Positions 53,077 to 62,121 of a stretch of DNA of 64,000 bases are shown here, piece after piece (within the stretch, counting starts at the first letter, position 1; each line of letters starts with the position of its first letter). The DNA lies in assembly GCF_017814435.1 (NCBI RefSeq), contig NZ_JAGJCB010000007.1, positions 113,382 to 177,381 of the forward strand, given 5' to 3'. The position numbers and the translations under genes were made by a program. The DNA is from Mariniflexile gromovii. Lineage in GTDB: Bacteria > Bacteroidota > Bacteroidia > Flavobacteriales > Flavobacteriaceae. The notes under the pieces were generated by a model. That model was not told where the DNA came from. It did not search any database and saw nothing but the letters and a program-made list of their open reading frames with translations.

Positions 53077-53605
53077 TTATTGTTCACTTAATATTAATTG
53101 ATTATGTTGTTCTTGTTTGAAAGCTAACTCGTCTTCAGTTTTGCCTATGTTTGCTAGAATATCAATAGATGGGAGAAAATGTTGTTCAACTTTTATTAAA
53201 GATAATTTAGTACTTGTTCCATTAAATAAGTTAATTATTTTGTCATATATTCGATATTCGTTAGGGTCTAATAAAGCATGATAATCTTAAATAACTTTAA
53301 TAATAATAGACCTCAGTTTATTCTGTTCAACGTTTACTTCTTAAAGTTTGAATGTCTCCCAATCTTTATGTTTAAAAGCATATTCTATCCTTAACTCCTT
53401 TGGATTTACAGGGTCTTCATATTTTTCTTGAATATGATTTTCTAATAGGGGAATTTTATCATACAATTGTTTTTTTATTGATATCCAATTCCTTATGGTT
53501 TCCTAGGAAATTTTTTAGGAGAGCTATCATTATATTACAAGTTTCCATAGCTTCTGTTAATAGAATGGTTGAGGTTAAAACTAAAAGTGTAATTTTTGTT
53601 TTCAT
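53077..53605 (-). pseudogene. Decayed secreted-protein gene with stops and a frameshift
   Basis: ATG at 53605 begins MKTKITLLVLTSTILLTEAME, a signal peptide. After about 48 codons the frame is lost, and another frame continues YDKIPLLENHIQEKYEDPVNPKELRIEYAFKHKDWETFKL, TAA, EVNVEQNKLRSIIIKVI, TAA, DYHALLDPNEYRIYDKIINLF… to a stop at 53077. Both inner TAA codons could derive from CAA. An FNR-type box lies 49 bases upstream of the ATG, so the gene was once regulated like the cupin gene. Family unknown. Confidence 0.7.
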
Positions 53606-53653
53606 AATGTTTATTTAATGAAACAAATTTCCACCATTTGTTTGTGGGTACAC

Positions 53654-53667
53654 TTGATCTAAATCAA
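53654..53667. promoter_or_regulatory. Crp/Fnr-type box before the decayed gene
   Basis: TTGATCTAAATCAA fits TTGAT-N4-ATCAA exactly and extends to CTTGATCTAAATCAAG. It lies 49 bases upstream of the pseudogene start. Confidence 0.6.
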
Positions 53668-53790
53668 GAACCTGCATAAATAATACAAAAGGGAAGTTGT
53701 TATAAACAGTACTATAAATAGCATATGGAGTATTAGATTAAATCTAACACTCCATTTGTTATTGTTTATCTACTAGGAAAGTAAAAATGT

Positions 53791-54231
53791 CTATTGAGAT
53801 AATTCAATATACTTTTTGGTTAGCCATGCTTCGGCCTGTGATATGGTTTCACAAAGTATAGTGGTCACTATATTATTGCTTTTTTTTTGTAATTCTATGG
53901 ACGACATTTTAGAAAAAAGATCTGGTGATATAATACTTATGTTGTATCGAAGTCCAAACTCATAGTTTAAAGGGAAAAAGTAATTACTTATCCAATCCAC
54001 TAACCCAGCCCAAGCTCCTTCCATTTCTTTGGTGTCATGAACATGAAATTTACATTTCGCTTTTAATCCTTCTCTTTTCTGCCAATCATACATTTTCATA
54101 GATGCTGCCATTACTTCGCTTTCCGTACAAGGACCAGTCCATTTCATGAGCAAATAATTTTTTTTTGGTTCATAGCTTAATTTGCCATAAATATCTCCGT
54201 TACTATTCCTTATTATATTGATGACTATCAT
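53791..54231 (-). CDS. Hypothetical SpoIIAA/STAS-like small protein
   Basis: 146 residues. The beginning GKLSYEPKKNYLLMKWTGPCTESEVMAASMKMYDW resembles SpoIIAA-like proteins of Bacteroidetes that sense or bind small ligands. The remainder has no motif I know. It follows the cupin gene by 24 bases and is probably in one transcript with it. Confidence 0.6.
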   Translation of the reverse strand: MIVINIIRNSNGDIYGKLSYEPKKNYLLMKWTGPCTESEVMAASMKMYDWQKREGLKAKCKFHVHDTKEMEGAWAGLVDWISNYFFPLNYEFGLRYNISIISPDLFSKMSSIELQKKSNNIVTTILCETISQAEAWLTKKYIELSQ

Positions 54232-54255
54232 AATGAAAATATCTACCTAAAATAA

Positions 54256-54744
54256 TTAATTTTTAATTACCTCTGGCAAAATAAAATTGACCTGATGTTT
54301 TGGTGCATATTTAAATACTTTGGATAAATCAAGTTTAGAAAAGTCTGGCACTTCATTCAAGTTTGGAAAATCATCAGCACCCTTTAATGTGTGGCCAATA
54401 TCCCTAAAAAAATCCAACAAATTACCAGGAGTTAAAATAACTATCATCTTTCCTGGAGAAATACCTACATTTTTAAATGTGTGTACCGCATTTGAAGGTA
54501 CATGTACAACACTGCCCGGAAGTGCTTTAAATGGATTTTCTAAATCATTTAATATAAATTCGAATTCCCCTTCAAGAATATAGAAAACTTCTTCATCGGG
54601 GTGGGTATGTGGTGGAGGTCCTCCCAATGGCGGAACGCTTTCTTGAAAGATGGCATACTGATTATTTGATTCGTTACTAATGGCCAAAACCATTATGATA
54701 TCAGTTAAAACTAATAACTGTTCGTTTTTTGATTGTGTTTTCAT
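54256..54744 (-). CDS. Cupin-domain protein
   Basis: 162 residues with both cupin motifs: PPHTHPDEEVFYILEGEFEFIL (about 44-65), with metal ligands His/His/Glu, and PGSVVHVPSNAVHTFKNVG (about 75-93) with the last His. Single-domain cupins include dioxygenases and sugar-binding sensors; the substrate is not visible here. It lies downstream of a Crp/Fnr regulator gene and an FNR-type box (54803-54816), so it is probably controlled by that regulator. Confidence 0.87.
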   Translation of the reverse strand: MKTQSKNEQLLVLTDIIMVLAISNESNNQYAIFQESVPPLGGPPPHTHPDEEVFYILEGEFEFILNDLENPFKALPGSVVHVPSNAVHTFKNVGISPGKMIVILTPGNLLDFFRDIGHTLKGADDFPNLNEVPDFSKLDLSKVFKYAPKHQVNFILPEVIKN

Positions 54745-54800
54745 GATTATTATTCTTTAATTAATATATAAACAAAGAAAACAATGAATCATTTATATAT

Positions 54801-54825
54801 AATTGATTCAAATCAAGAATCAATT
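54801..54825 (-). promoter_or_regulatory. Crp/Fnr-type box overlapping a hairpin before the cupin gene
   Basis: TTGATTCAAATCAA at 54803-54816 fits TTGAT-N4-ATCAA exactly, 59 bases before the cupin start. The wider inverted repeat AATTGATTC/GAATCAATT (54801-54809 with 54817-54825) could also end the regulator transcript. Confidence 0.6.
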
Positions 54826-55393
54826 AAATTAATAATTTGGTTCTGTATCGACTCAATGTTTCGGGAGTAATACTAAGATAGCTAGCTACATAATGTAATG
54901 GGATTCTTTTAAAGAGTTTAGGATGTTCCTCTATCAAATTTTTAAAACGTTCTTCAGGGCTAATTTGAAGTAAGTCGGCTTCTCTTTTTTCGGATCTGAT
55001 TAGTTGCTCCTGAATGATAACATTGGACATGTTTTTAAACGTATCATATTTTTCTATTAACAACACAATATCTTCCTTATTTAAAGTTAACAAGCTACAT
55101 TTTTCAATAGCCACAATATTTATTATGGAAGGTAAATTGGACATAAAACTGGCAATAGACCCTATTAAGGAGTTTTCAAAAAAGAAATCATTGCAGATCT
55201 CCTTATTTGGAGAATCATAATATAAACGCATAGAACCCGAAGTTATAAAAGCCAAGGTATCACATACTTCACCAGATCTTAAAAAAAAATTATTCTTTTC
55301 AATCGTACACTCTGTCATCACGCCTTTCAGCGCATTTAGCTCTTTTTCAGAGGCCTTAAACGTACGCTCGATATTAAATAAAAGCTGGTCCAT
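54824..55393 (-). CDS. Crp/Fnr-family regulator
   Basis: 189 residues. The cyclic-nucleotide-binding beta-roll spans about 15-115 (FFLRSGEVCDTLAFITSGSMRLYYDSPN, SLIGSIASFMSNLPSIINIVAIEKCSLLTL). A short C-terminal winged helix ends with PLHYVASYLSITPETLSRYRTKL, the recognition helix. No FNR-type cysteines are seen, so it is not an oxygen-sensing FNR. It is followed by the cupin gene with a matching operator. Confidence 0.88.
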   Translation of the reverse strand: MDQLLFNIERTFKASEKELNALKGVMTECTIEKNNFFLRSGEVCDTLAFITSGSMRLYYDSPNKEICNDFFFENSLIGSIASFMSNLPSIINIVAIEKCSLLTLNKEDIVLLIEKYDTFKNMSNVIIQEQLIRSEKREADLLQISPEERFKNLIEEHPKLFKRIPLHYVASYLSITPETLSRYRTKLLI

Positions 55394-55690
55394 AATCTTT
55401 TATATTTATTAAACAATGGAAAGATGTAAATTTAAACCATTATAAAACAACTAAATCATTTGAAATTTAGTTTTTTATATACTCAGTAATAATTGGATTC
55501 TAGTTAAGAAAATTAATTATAAGGAATCCAATGGTTTTCAAAAAAAAAACATTTGGGATTAAAATATCTTAATTAAGTTTATTCCAAGCCTGTAGCCATT
55601 AATTAAAATTAAAAACCCATTCTCTAAAACACTAAAATTAGAAAAAATAAAACATATTATTACTGAAATTTAACTTTACATAATTCAAAA

Positions 55691-55724
55691 TAAAAGCTGA
55701 ATAAATTCTATTAATCAGCTTTTA
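55691..55724 (-). terminator. Terminator after the lipocalin-like relic
   Basis: TAAAAGCTGA and TCAGCTTTTA pair over 10 bp with a 14-base loop. On the minus strand TTTTATTTTG follows. It overlaps the end of the relic gene. Confidence 0.6.
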
Positions 55725-55848
55725 TACGCCCTAATTGTTCAGAAATAGAATATATATAAACATGTTCCCTTCCATTAGAACAAATCCTCACTACTTTGAT
55801 TGGTTTCCAATTTCCAATAATTGAATTTGGTGCTGATTCAGAATCATC
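55711..55848 (-). pseudogene. Relic of a lipocalin-like lipoprotein gene
   Basis: The minus frame reads DDSESAPNSIIGNWKPIKVV and continues RICSNGREHVYIYSISEQLGRIKAD before TAA. This is the beginning of the mature lipocalin-like lipoprotein fold (acidic linker, then IIGxWKP). The signal peptide is missing because a TAA stop directly precedes DDSES, and the C-terminal half is absent. The terminator after it is intact. Confidence 0.5.
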
Positions 55849-55940
55849 TTAATTTTAAAAAAGTATTTTTGAATAAACAACCTCCCTTTACAATTAATAT
55901 ACTAATGGATTAAATCATAAGTATATGAAATAATACTCCT

Positions 55941-56531
55941 TTATTTTACTTTATTTTTTGTGAAAGAACCGGCTTGCAAACTTCGCTCTTTTAAAATCCT
56001 ATTCAAACTTCTTATACTAATCCCTAAATAGCTTGCAATATCAGTTTTTGAAATAATTTCCATAAAACCTAAAGTGGATTGTTCTAATCTATTAAGATTA
56101 GATTTAATAGAATGTAATTGATTATGAGAATGTCTTACTGCCTTGTATTGAATTTTTTTAGCAAATGACCTCATTATCAATGTGTTAAATTTTTTGTCAT
56201 TTTCTAAAAGATATTGAAAGTTGGTTTTAGATACTTTGTAAACGGTCATTTCAGAAATAGCTTGAATTGTACAAAAACTATTAGTGTTATTTATTATTTC
56301 AACTTCCCCAAATAATTCTCCTTCGCCAAAAAATTCTTGGATAAAATCATTTCCACCTTCGTCCGTTAAAAAACATTTTGCAATACCTTTTTTAATTATA
56401 TACCCAAAAGCACTATTCCTATTCTGTTCAATTATCTTTTGTCCTTTTTCAATTTCCTCTTTCAAAAAAAAATGAGCCGAATTTGCAGCCAATCCAATAT
56501 ATTCTAATAATTCAATATTTGTTCTAATCAT
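55941..56531 (-). CDS. Crp/Fnr-family regulator
   Basis: 196 residues. cNMP-binding domain about 20-120 with NSAFGYIIKKGIAKCFLTDEGGNDFIQEFFGEGELFGEVEIINNTNSFCTIQAI, close to the FGEGELFGE pattern of true ligand-binding members. The C-terminal HTH is KTDIASYLGISIRSLNRILKER. A -7 element TATCTTTG on the minus strand (56563-56570) and the palindrome GGACA-AA-TGTCC (56542-56553) lie upstream and may allow autoregulation. Divergent from the HD-domain gene. Confidence 0.87.
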   Translation of the reverse strand: MIRTNIELLEYIGLAANSAHFFLKEEIEKGQKIIEQNRNSAFGYIIKKGIAKCFLTDEGGNDFIQEFFGEGELFGEVEIINNTNSFCTIQAISEMTVYKVSKTNFQYLLENDKKFNTLIMRSFAKKIQYKAVRHSHNQLHSIKSNLNRLEQSTLGFMEIISKTDIASYLGISIRSLNRILKERSLQAGSFTKNKVK

Positions 56532-56541
56532 ATTTAGACTG

Positions 56542-56570
56542 GGACAAATGTCCTTTTTAGCTCAAAGATA
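56542..56570 (-). promoter_or_regulatory. Promoter and palindrome of the Crp/Fnr gene at 55.9 kb
   Basis: -7 element TATCTTTG on the minus strand (56563-56570), followed by the 12-bp palindrome GGACAAATGTCC (56542-56553) before the ATG at 56531. The palindrome is placed to block transcription. Confidence 0.45.
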
Positions 56571-56602
56571 TTAATTTTTATTTGTGTTGTAAATTAATCC
56601 AT

Positions 56603-57178
56603 ATGGAACTAAATAGATTAGAAAAACAGATTGAGTTTATTAAGGAAATTGATAAACTAAAATATATTGAAAGAAAAACTAAATTGTTTAATAGCGACAG
56701 AAGAGAAAATGATGCAGAACATAGCTGGCATTTATCAATAATGGCCATTATTTTAGAAGAACATTCTAACGAGAATATTGATATTTTAAAGGTATTAAAA
56801 ATGCTGCTCATTCACGATATCGTTGAAATAGATGCTGGTGATACTTTTTTATTTGACACCACAAAGAATCATGTTAATACAATTGAAGAGTTTGTTGCCG
56901 CAAAACGTGTTTTTGGAATTTTACCTAAGAACCAAGCGGAAAATTTAATTGTGATTTGGAAAGAATTTGAAGAAGGAAAAACAAATGAGGCCAAATTTGC
57001 AAAAGCCATGGACAGATTTCAGCCAGTTCTTCAGAATCAATCAAACAATGGTGGATCTTGGTTTGAGTTTAATATAAATTTTGAGAATATTATTAAAAAA
57101 ACCAAAACAATTAAATTAGGCTCTAACACTATTTGGTTGTATGTAGAAAAAACAATTAAAGCACTTTATAACGAATAA
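56603..57178 (+). CDS. HD-domain phosphohydrolase (YfbR-like)
   Basis: 191 residues from the ATG at 56603. The HD signature is RRENDAEHSWHLSIMAIILEEHS (His), LLIHDIVEIDAGDTF (HD pair, Glu-Ile-Asp) and AKAMDRFQPVLQN (late Asp). This matches the HD_3 group including 5'-deoxynucleotidases of YfbR type. An MFS gene follows after 7 bases, so they form one operon. Confidence 0.88.
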   Translation: MELNRLEKQIEFIKEIDKLKYIERKTKLFNSDRRENDAEHSWHLSIMAIILEEHSNENIDILKVLKMLLIHDIVEIDAGDTFLFDTTKNHVNTIEEFVAAKRVFGILPKNQAENLIVIWKEFEEGKTNEAKFAKAMDRFQPVLQNQSNNGGSWFEFNINFENIIKKTKTIKLGSNTIWLYVEKTIKALYNE

Positions 57179-57185
57179 ATTATAA

Positions 57186-58349
57186 ATGAAAAATAAATCA
57201 CTATATACTTTGGACTTTGGTCTTTTATGTCTTAGTTCCATATTGTTCTCATCTAGTTATAATATGCTAATTCCTGAACTGCCTTCTTATTTAGAAAGCC
57301 TAGGCGGAAAACAATATATAGGATTAATTATTTCTTTATTTACTCTTACATCTAGTATTTCAAGACCATTCAGTGGCAAGTTAACAGATACAATTGGAAG
57401 AAAGCCTGTAATGTTAATTGGAATAGCTGTGTGTATTGTATGTGGTTTTCTTTATCCAATATTAACTTCAGTATATGGATTTTTGCTCTTAAGACTTTTA
57501 CACGGTTTTTCAACAGGTTTTAGTCCAACAGCTTTTGCTGCTTTTCTTACAGATATCATTCCTTCTAACCGTTGGGGTGAGGCATTAGGAATACAAAGCC
57601 TTTTCTTTAGTTCAGGTTTAGCATTAGGACCTGCTTTGGGAAGTCTTATTAAACAGCATCATACGTACAATTTTTTGTTTTATAGTACCTCATTTATTTC
57701 ATTATTATCCGTATTATGTATTATAAATTTAAAAGAACCCTTAGTAGATAAAAATAACTTTAAAATTTCGCTTTTAAGAATTAATTTGAAGGACATAATT
57801 GATGTTAAAGTAATTTATCCTGCAATAATTACATTTATTTCCTATTTGTCATTTGGAATTGTGTTAACACTCATTCCGTTATTTTCACTCTCTTTAGGGA
57901 TAATGAATAAAAGCCTGTTTTTTATTGTTTTTACCTTAGCGTCATTGCTAGTTCGGTTTGTTGCAGGAAAACTTTCAGATAAATTTAGTCGTCATTTAAT
58001 AATTATTCTGGGATTAATTTTCCTTTCTACATCCTTCCTTGTAATAGGTTTTTATCATACCAAAAGTGGTTTAGTAGTTGCTGCTTGTATTTATGGCATT
58101 GCTATTGGCATGTTGGCTCCAACTTTAAATGCTTGGACAGTCGATTTATGCAATCCTAAAGAAAAGGGCAAGGCCATAGCCACTATGTTCATTGCCTTAG
58201 AAATTGGAATAGGAATTGGCGCTATTGGCTCGGGGTGGTATTTCCAGAAGGGGATAACAGAGATTTCTATTATATTTTATACTTATGCTATTATAGTATT
58301 TTCTTCTTTAGTTTATATGCTCTTTACCTATATCAAGGATTCTCGATAA
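57186..58349 (+). CDS. MFS transporter
   Basis: 387 residues with 12 predicted transmembrane segments. The motif A loop GKLTDTIGRKPVML (about 65-78) and RLLHGFSTGFSPTAFAAFLTDIIPSNRWGEALG (about 99-131) are typical of drug or small-molecule exporters; a second partial motif, GKLSDKFSRHLII, is at about 260. The cargo is unknown. Linked with the HD-domain gene. Confidence 0.87.
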   Translation: MKNKSLYTLDFGLLCLSSILFSSSYNMLIPELPSYLESLGGKQYIGLIISLFTLTSSISRPFSGKLTDTIGRKPVMLIGIAVCIVCGFLYPILTSVYGFLLLRLLHGFSTGFSPTAFAAFLTDIIPSNRWGEALGIQSLFFSSGLALGPALGSLIKQHHTYNFLFYSTSFISLLSVLCIINLKEPLVDKNNFKISLLRINLKDIIDVKVIYPAIITFISYLSFGIVLTLIPLFSLSLGIMNKSLFFIVFTLASLLVRFVAGKLSDKFSRHLIIILGLIFLSTSFLVIGFYHTKSGLVVAACIYGIAIGMLAPTLNAWTVDLCNPKEKGKAIATMFIALEIGIGIGAIGSGWYFQKGITEISIIFYTYAIIVFSSLVYMLFTYIKDSR

Positions 58350-58500
58350 ATGTTTGTTAGGATTTAATATTTAATTAGCTGTAAATTTTGATTATCAAAT
58401 TCAGCAACTACTCCCGCAAAGAAAACGTATAAGGATTATTACAATTACCACAAAGCCAACAATTAAAATTTATGACCTTTTTACAATGGAGAATTTTCCA

Positions 58501-59010
58501 TTAATTTTTCAATTCCCATTTCCATATTACCCCATCATTTGGGTCATTGATTTTTTGGGTTTTTGTAAAGCCACATTTTAGTAAAACCTTTGTCGAAGGA
58601 TTTTCAAATCCAAGCGTATGAGCAATAATTAATTTTACCCTGCTATCATTGAATGCATTCTGTATTAATCCCTTGGTCATTTCTGTAGCAATTCCACGAT
58701 TTCGGTAATCTGGAGTAATTTCATATCCAATTTCTACTGTCCCTTCTATTGTCGGTTTACCCTTATATCCTCCACTTCCTATTAATTTATTGTCTTGCTT
58801 ATAAATAGGAAAATATGTCCACCAATTTTTTTCTTCTTCACTTTCAATAAGTCTATCAAGTGAATACTGCAAAGCACTAATGCCAAATTCAGTCCAATTG
58901 TTTTGAACTATCACGTTTAACTTTGCTGCAATAGCTTCATTCCCCTGAATAGCAGATTTCAATATTTCAGTGTCACAGGGAATGAGTTTTAAATTCTGAG
59001 TTTCTATCAT
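58501..59010 (-). CDS. GNAT-family N-acetyltransferase (RimJ/RimL-like)
   Basis: 169 residues. IETQNLKLIPCD at the start, YPIYKQDNKLIGSGGYKGKPT in the middle and the acetyl-CoA loop EIGYEITPDYRNRGIATEMTKGLIQNAF (about 92-119), then NPSTKVLLKCGFTKTQ. The acceptor is unknown. It stands alone on the minus strand. Confidence 0.88.
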   Translation of the reverse strand: MIETQNLKLIPCDTEILKSAIQGNEAIAAKLNVIVQNNWTEFGISALQYSLDRLIESEEEKNWWTYFPIYKQDNKLIGSGGYKGKPTIEGTVEIGYEITPDYRNRGIATEMTKGLIQNAFNDSRVKLIIAHTLGFENPSTKVLLKCGFTKTQKINDPNDGVIWKWELKN

Positions 59011-59112
59011 TCAATTTTAATATTTGATATTGTTTATACTTTATATATTACGATTAACATTTATGTATATGACCTATGTTTTGGTACAAACACCAATAAA
59101 TTTAGCTAATAA

Positions 59113-59976
59113 TTATTTGCTTTTATTAAGTCCAATAATAACAAAAAATGTTCCAAATAATTCGTATTGTGTTATTTCTTCTCCTAAAACCAAAAATGAT
59201 AATAAATATCCAAAAACTGGGGCTAAAAACAACCATTTACTAGCTTTTACCGTGTCCCTTTTAAGCAAATTAAGCCAAAGCAAGGTCGTGAAAACTGAAA
59301 TAACAATTGTTAACCAAAACAGAGAAAAATAAAAATTATAATCTAAATGAATAGTTTTTTTATTAAACAAATAAGCGGCTGGTAGTAAAAGGATGCCGCC
59401 GATAAGAGTTTGCCAACCATTTATTAATCTATTTGATAACTTTAAATCAATTTTTTTATAATAGACACTGCCAATAGAGTATGAAGACATTCCAATTATT
59501 AACAGAACAAGTCCAATTAAACTAGATTTAGAATCTTGCAAAACGGGAATAGATGCAATTAAAAGACCACTAAAACATATAATAAAACCTACGATCTCAT
59601 TTTTAGAAACTTTCCTATTCAAAAAAATAACTGAAAACAATATTATTAATATTGGATTAATTGAAATGAAAAGATTCATCAATCCGGCTGATACATATTC
59701 AATTGCTGCAAATAAACAACCTAGATATAAAGTTATATTTAATAAACCAAAAATCGCTACTTTTAACCATTCTGATTTAGTTGGAAATTTTTCATTGAGA
59801 AAAATATGTAAAACCACAACCATTAAAAAACCCGCTATTAAAAACCTAATAACAGCTAATGTTAAAGGCGATGATGAGTTTATTCCAATTTTCATTGCTA
59901 TTGCAGCAGAAGCCCATAAAAGTGCAAAAAATATCCCTATTGTACTTTCCTTTTGGTGTATTCTTAATATTTGCAT
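59113..59976 (-). CDS. EamA/DMT-family transporter
   Basis: 287 residues, ten transmembrane segments in two EamA repeats (about 10-140 and 150-285). Repeat marks are ALLWASAAIAMKIGINSSSPLTLAVIRFLIAGFLM in the first and SIGSVYYKKIDLKLSNRLINGWQTLIGGILLLPAAYLF in the second. Members export amino acids or other metabolites. Substrate unknown. Confidence 0.88.
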   Translation of the reverse strand: MQILRIHQKESTIGIFFALLWASAAIAMKIGINSSSPLTLAVIRFLIAGFLMVVVLHIFLNEKFPTKSEWLKVAIFGLLNITLYLGCLFAAIEYVSAGLMNLFISINPILIILFSVIFLNRKVSKNEIVGFIICFSGLLIASIPVLQDSKSSLIGLVLLIIGMSSYSIGSVYYKKIDLKLSNRLINGWQTLIGGILLLPAAYLFNKKTIHLDYNFYFSLFWLTIVISVFTTLLWLNLLKRDTVKASKWLFLAPVFGYLLSFLVLGEEITQYELFGTFFVIIGLNKSK

Positions 59977-60096
59977 TTAGATTATCCCATTATTTTTGAA
60001 TTGTGTATGAAGTAGTATTTAAAAAGGTAAAAATATTGAATTCATTTATTTATATTCTAAAAACACCAAAAGTTTGACAATGGACAATCTTTTGGT

Positions 60097-60687
60097 TTAT
60101 AACCTACTAACTCTATCACTTATGCCCTTTTGGATTTCAGGAATAATACATCTTTCATAAATTCCTTCTATTTGTTTTATATGCCTAATATTATGATTTA
60201 CCAAAAACTGAAAAGTATCTCCCAGTTTTAACCTGATCAAACTTGAAATTGAAGTTTGAATTTTCACTTTATTTATACTCACATTTCTTGATTGATTTAA
60301 CAATTCCAAAAGCTTAATCTGTTGATTTACAAATACATCTATAACATTCCTACCTAAATCTAGATTTAAGGGATTTTTACTTTTAAAAGCTTTCATTTTA
60401 ATTAACTTTTCCTTTGGCAACATACTTTTTGAAAAAAAATCACCTAAAAACCCCTTATTAAATTCAGTTTCAGATTTAGTGTTAGATTTTTTTATATTTT
60501 TTTCAATTTGTGGTAAATAAAAGTCACCATATAAATTCAAATGTTCCAAACATTCCAACATATTCCACGAAAATTCATTATCCTTCCAAGTCAAAGTTTT
60601 CAAATCATAGGATTTTAATTTTTCCGCTTGGTTTATAATTAATCTTGTCTGTTCTAAAAGCGTTTGTATTAATTTCTCGGATTGCAT
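60097..60687 (-). CDS. DinB-family protein
   Basis: 196 residues from the ATG at 60687; the 20 codons upstream are not family-like. A four-helix DinB fold is suggested by FSWNMLECLEHLNLYGDFYLPQI (metal-ligand His about 50) and LGDTFQFLVNHNIRHIKQIEGIYER (two His about 170-174), giving the three His of the metal site. DinB proteins act as thiol-dependent transferases in detoxification. A Crp/Fnr-type box (60733-60748) lies about 46 bases before the start, and the regulator gene directly precedes it. Confidence 0.85.
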   Translation of the reverse strand: MQSEKLIQTLLEQTRLIINQAEKLKSYDLKTLTWKDNEFSWNMLECLEHLNLYGDFYLPQIEKNIKKSNTKSETEFNKGFLGDFFSKSMLPKEKLIKMKAFKSKNPLNLDLGRNVIDVFVNQQIKLLELLNQSRNVSINKVKIQTSISSLIRLKLGDTFQFLVNHNIRHIKQIEGIYERCIIPEIQKGISDRVSRL

Positions 60688-60732
60688 AATTTTAAATTTT
60701 AGACAAAGTTCTAAAAAGCAATTATCAAAAAT

Positions 60733-60748
60733 CTTGATTGAAGTCAAG
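60733..60748. promoter_or_regulatory. Crp/Fnr-type box before the dinB-like gene
   Basis: CTTGATTGAAGTCAAG fits TTGAT-N4-ATCAA with one change (GTCAA). It overlaps the end of the regulator gene and is about 46 bases upstream of the DinB start. Confidence 0.5.
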
Positions 60749-61259
60749 ACTTTTTTAGTCTTGATAAAGTTTCAGGACTCATCCTTAAATAATTAGCTAT
60801 ATGTCTATTTGGAATTTCTTGAAAAAGCTGAGGACTTCGTTTTAAAACCCTTTCATATCTTTCTTTTGGCGAATTTGTAAGAATGTCTATTTCACGTTCC
60901 ATCTGTTGAATAACTAAATTTTCTAAAATTTCTGTCCATAAATTTCTATTACTGTTTATTTCTAAAAATTCGTCAAAATCTTGCCTGGTAATAACTTTTA
61001 CAACCGACTTTTTAATAGCTTGAATGAATAAGTCTGAAGGTTTTCCTGTCAAAAAAGAGTCTAACGAGGCAATTAAATTCTCCCTGTAACCAAACCTAAT
61101 GGTTCGTTCTTCGTATTCGTCTAAAACAAAAATCCTTAAACTTCCACTTTCAATATAATATATATTAGAATCAATACTGCCCTTCACTTTCAGAAATTCG
61201 TTTCTTTCAATGGTTATTACCTTTTTAGAAAGGCTTATGATTTCTTTCATTTTTTTCAA
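60744..61259 (-). CDS. Crp/Fnr-family regulator
   Basis: 171 residues. cNMP-like domain about 15-110 (FLKVKGSIDSNIYYIESGSLRIFVLDEYEERTIRFGY) and a C-terminal HTH ending IPNRHIANYLRMSPETLSRLKKS. Shorter than full-length CRP because the second wing is cut, as in other Bacteroidetes members. It lies directly before the dinB-like gene. Confidence 0.87.
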   Translation of the reverse strand: MKKMKEIISLSKKVITIERNEFLKVKGSIDSNIYYIESGSLRIFVLDEYEERTIRFGYRENLIASLDSFLTGKPSDLFIQAIKKSVVKVITRQDFDEFLEINSNRNLWTEILENLVIQQMEREIDILTNSPKERYERVLKRSPQLFQEIPNRHIANYLRMSPETLSRLKKS

Positions 61260-61964
61260 ACAATAAGTGTTTACAATTTTTTGCGGTTAAATATATATTT
61301 ATATAAAGAGCTCTTTACCTAACTAAGATAGAAAAAACTTGTAAAAAAAACGCATTTAGGATGTCAACTTAATTTCTATTAATACAAGAAAAAAAACAAC
61401 AATGTACATTAGATTAATCGAGAATATTTTTGGGATTTTTTAAAGTAGCAAAAGAACTTCTGACATTGGTCTACACAAATTTTAACCGCATTGAAATACA
61501 GTAACATTTTTGAAATATACTATACGCAGACAAAATAGACAAATTCTAATTTTTTATTAAGATAGAGGGATACGGTAGGTTTCTAAAACATTTAGGATAT
61601 TCATTAAATCCAATATTTTGGTTAACGAATCCATTGCATAAATCAAATTTTTGAAATATTTCCACAAGTCATATTCTTTTGAAACTTTAAAAGTGGAAAA
61701 AATTTACAAACATAATTTAATAATATAGAATGAGATAAAACTTGTAATTTTGAAGACAACTTCCTTTTTAATGGAATCCCAATCTAAAATATAGAACTTT
61801 AGTTTTGGGGAAAGTTCAGAACGTATACCGCTTACTGTTATTCTGGTAAAAGTCGGGCCTTCCTATCTTTTACATTTACCAGTTTTAGACTAAATTAGGA
61901 TACTGAAGGTTTTTGAACGTGTCATAATCTTTCATTTTTAAGTTAAACATTAAAAAAAAAAGTC

Positions 61965-62009
61965 ATTCGGTTACCTTTTTTTATGGCTTTTTAGTATTGG
62001 TAACCGAAT
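61965..62009. repeat. 11-bp inverted repeat, ATTCGGTTACC/GGTAACCGAAT
   Basis: ATTCGGTTACC (61965-61975) and GGTAACCGAAT (61999-62009). The right arm region (61996-62018) is also a 21-of-23 match to 31592-31614 (ATTGGTAACCGATTAGGTAACTT). Confidence 0.6.
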
Positions 62010-62121
62010 AGGTCACTTTTTTCACCAAACCAAAGCAAATTAAATGAGACTACTTAAAATGCAAAAACCTGATAATCTTTCGATTACCAAGTTTTTTAAC
62101 ACTGTTTGATATACTAAAAAG

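Larger units (their letters stand above)
55394..55940. other. Gap holding a lipocalin-like relic
   Basis: Besides the relic gene at 55711-55848 and its terminator, no gene is seen in these 550 bases. Confidence 0.45.

Noticed and set aside
31960..53605. Recoded TAA as glutamine
   Set aside because: Intact genes across the window use TAA as a normal stop.
53400..53618. Plus-strand ORF of 72 codons
   Set aside because: Antisense to a decayed gene whose minus-strand signal peptide is clear.
54824..55393. Oxygen-sensing FNR
   Set aside because: No N-terminal cysteine cluster; only the operator is FNR-like.
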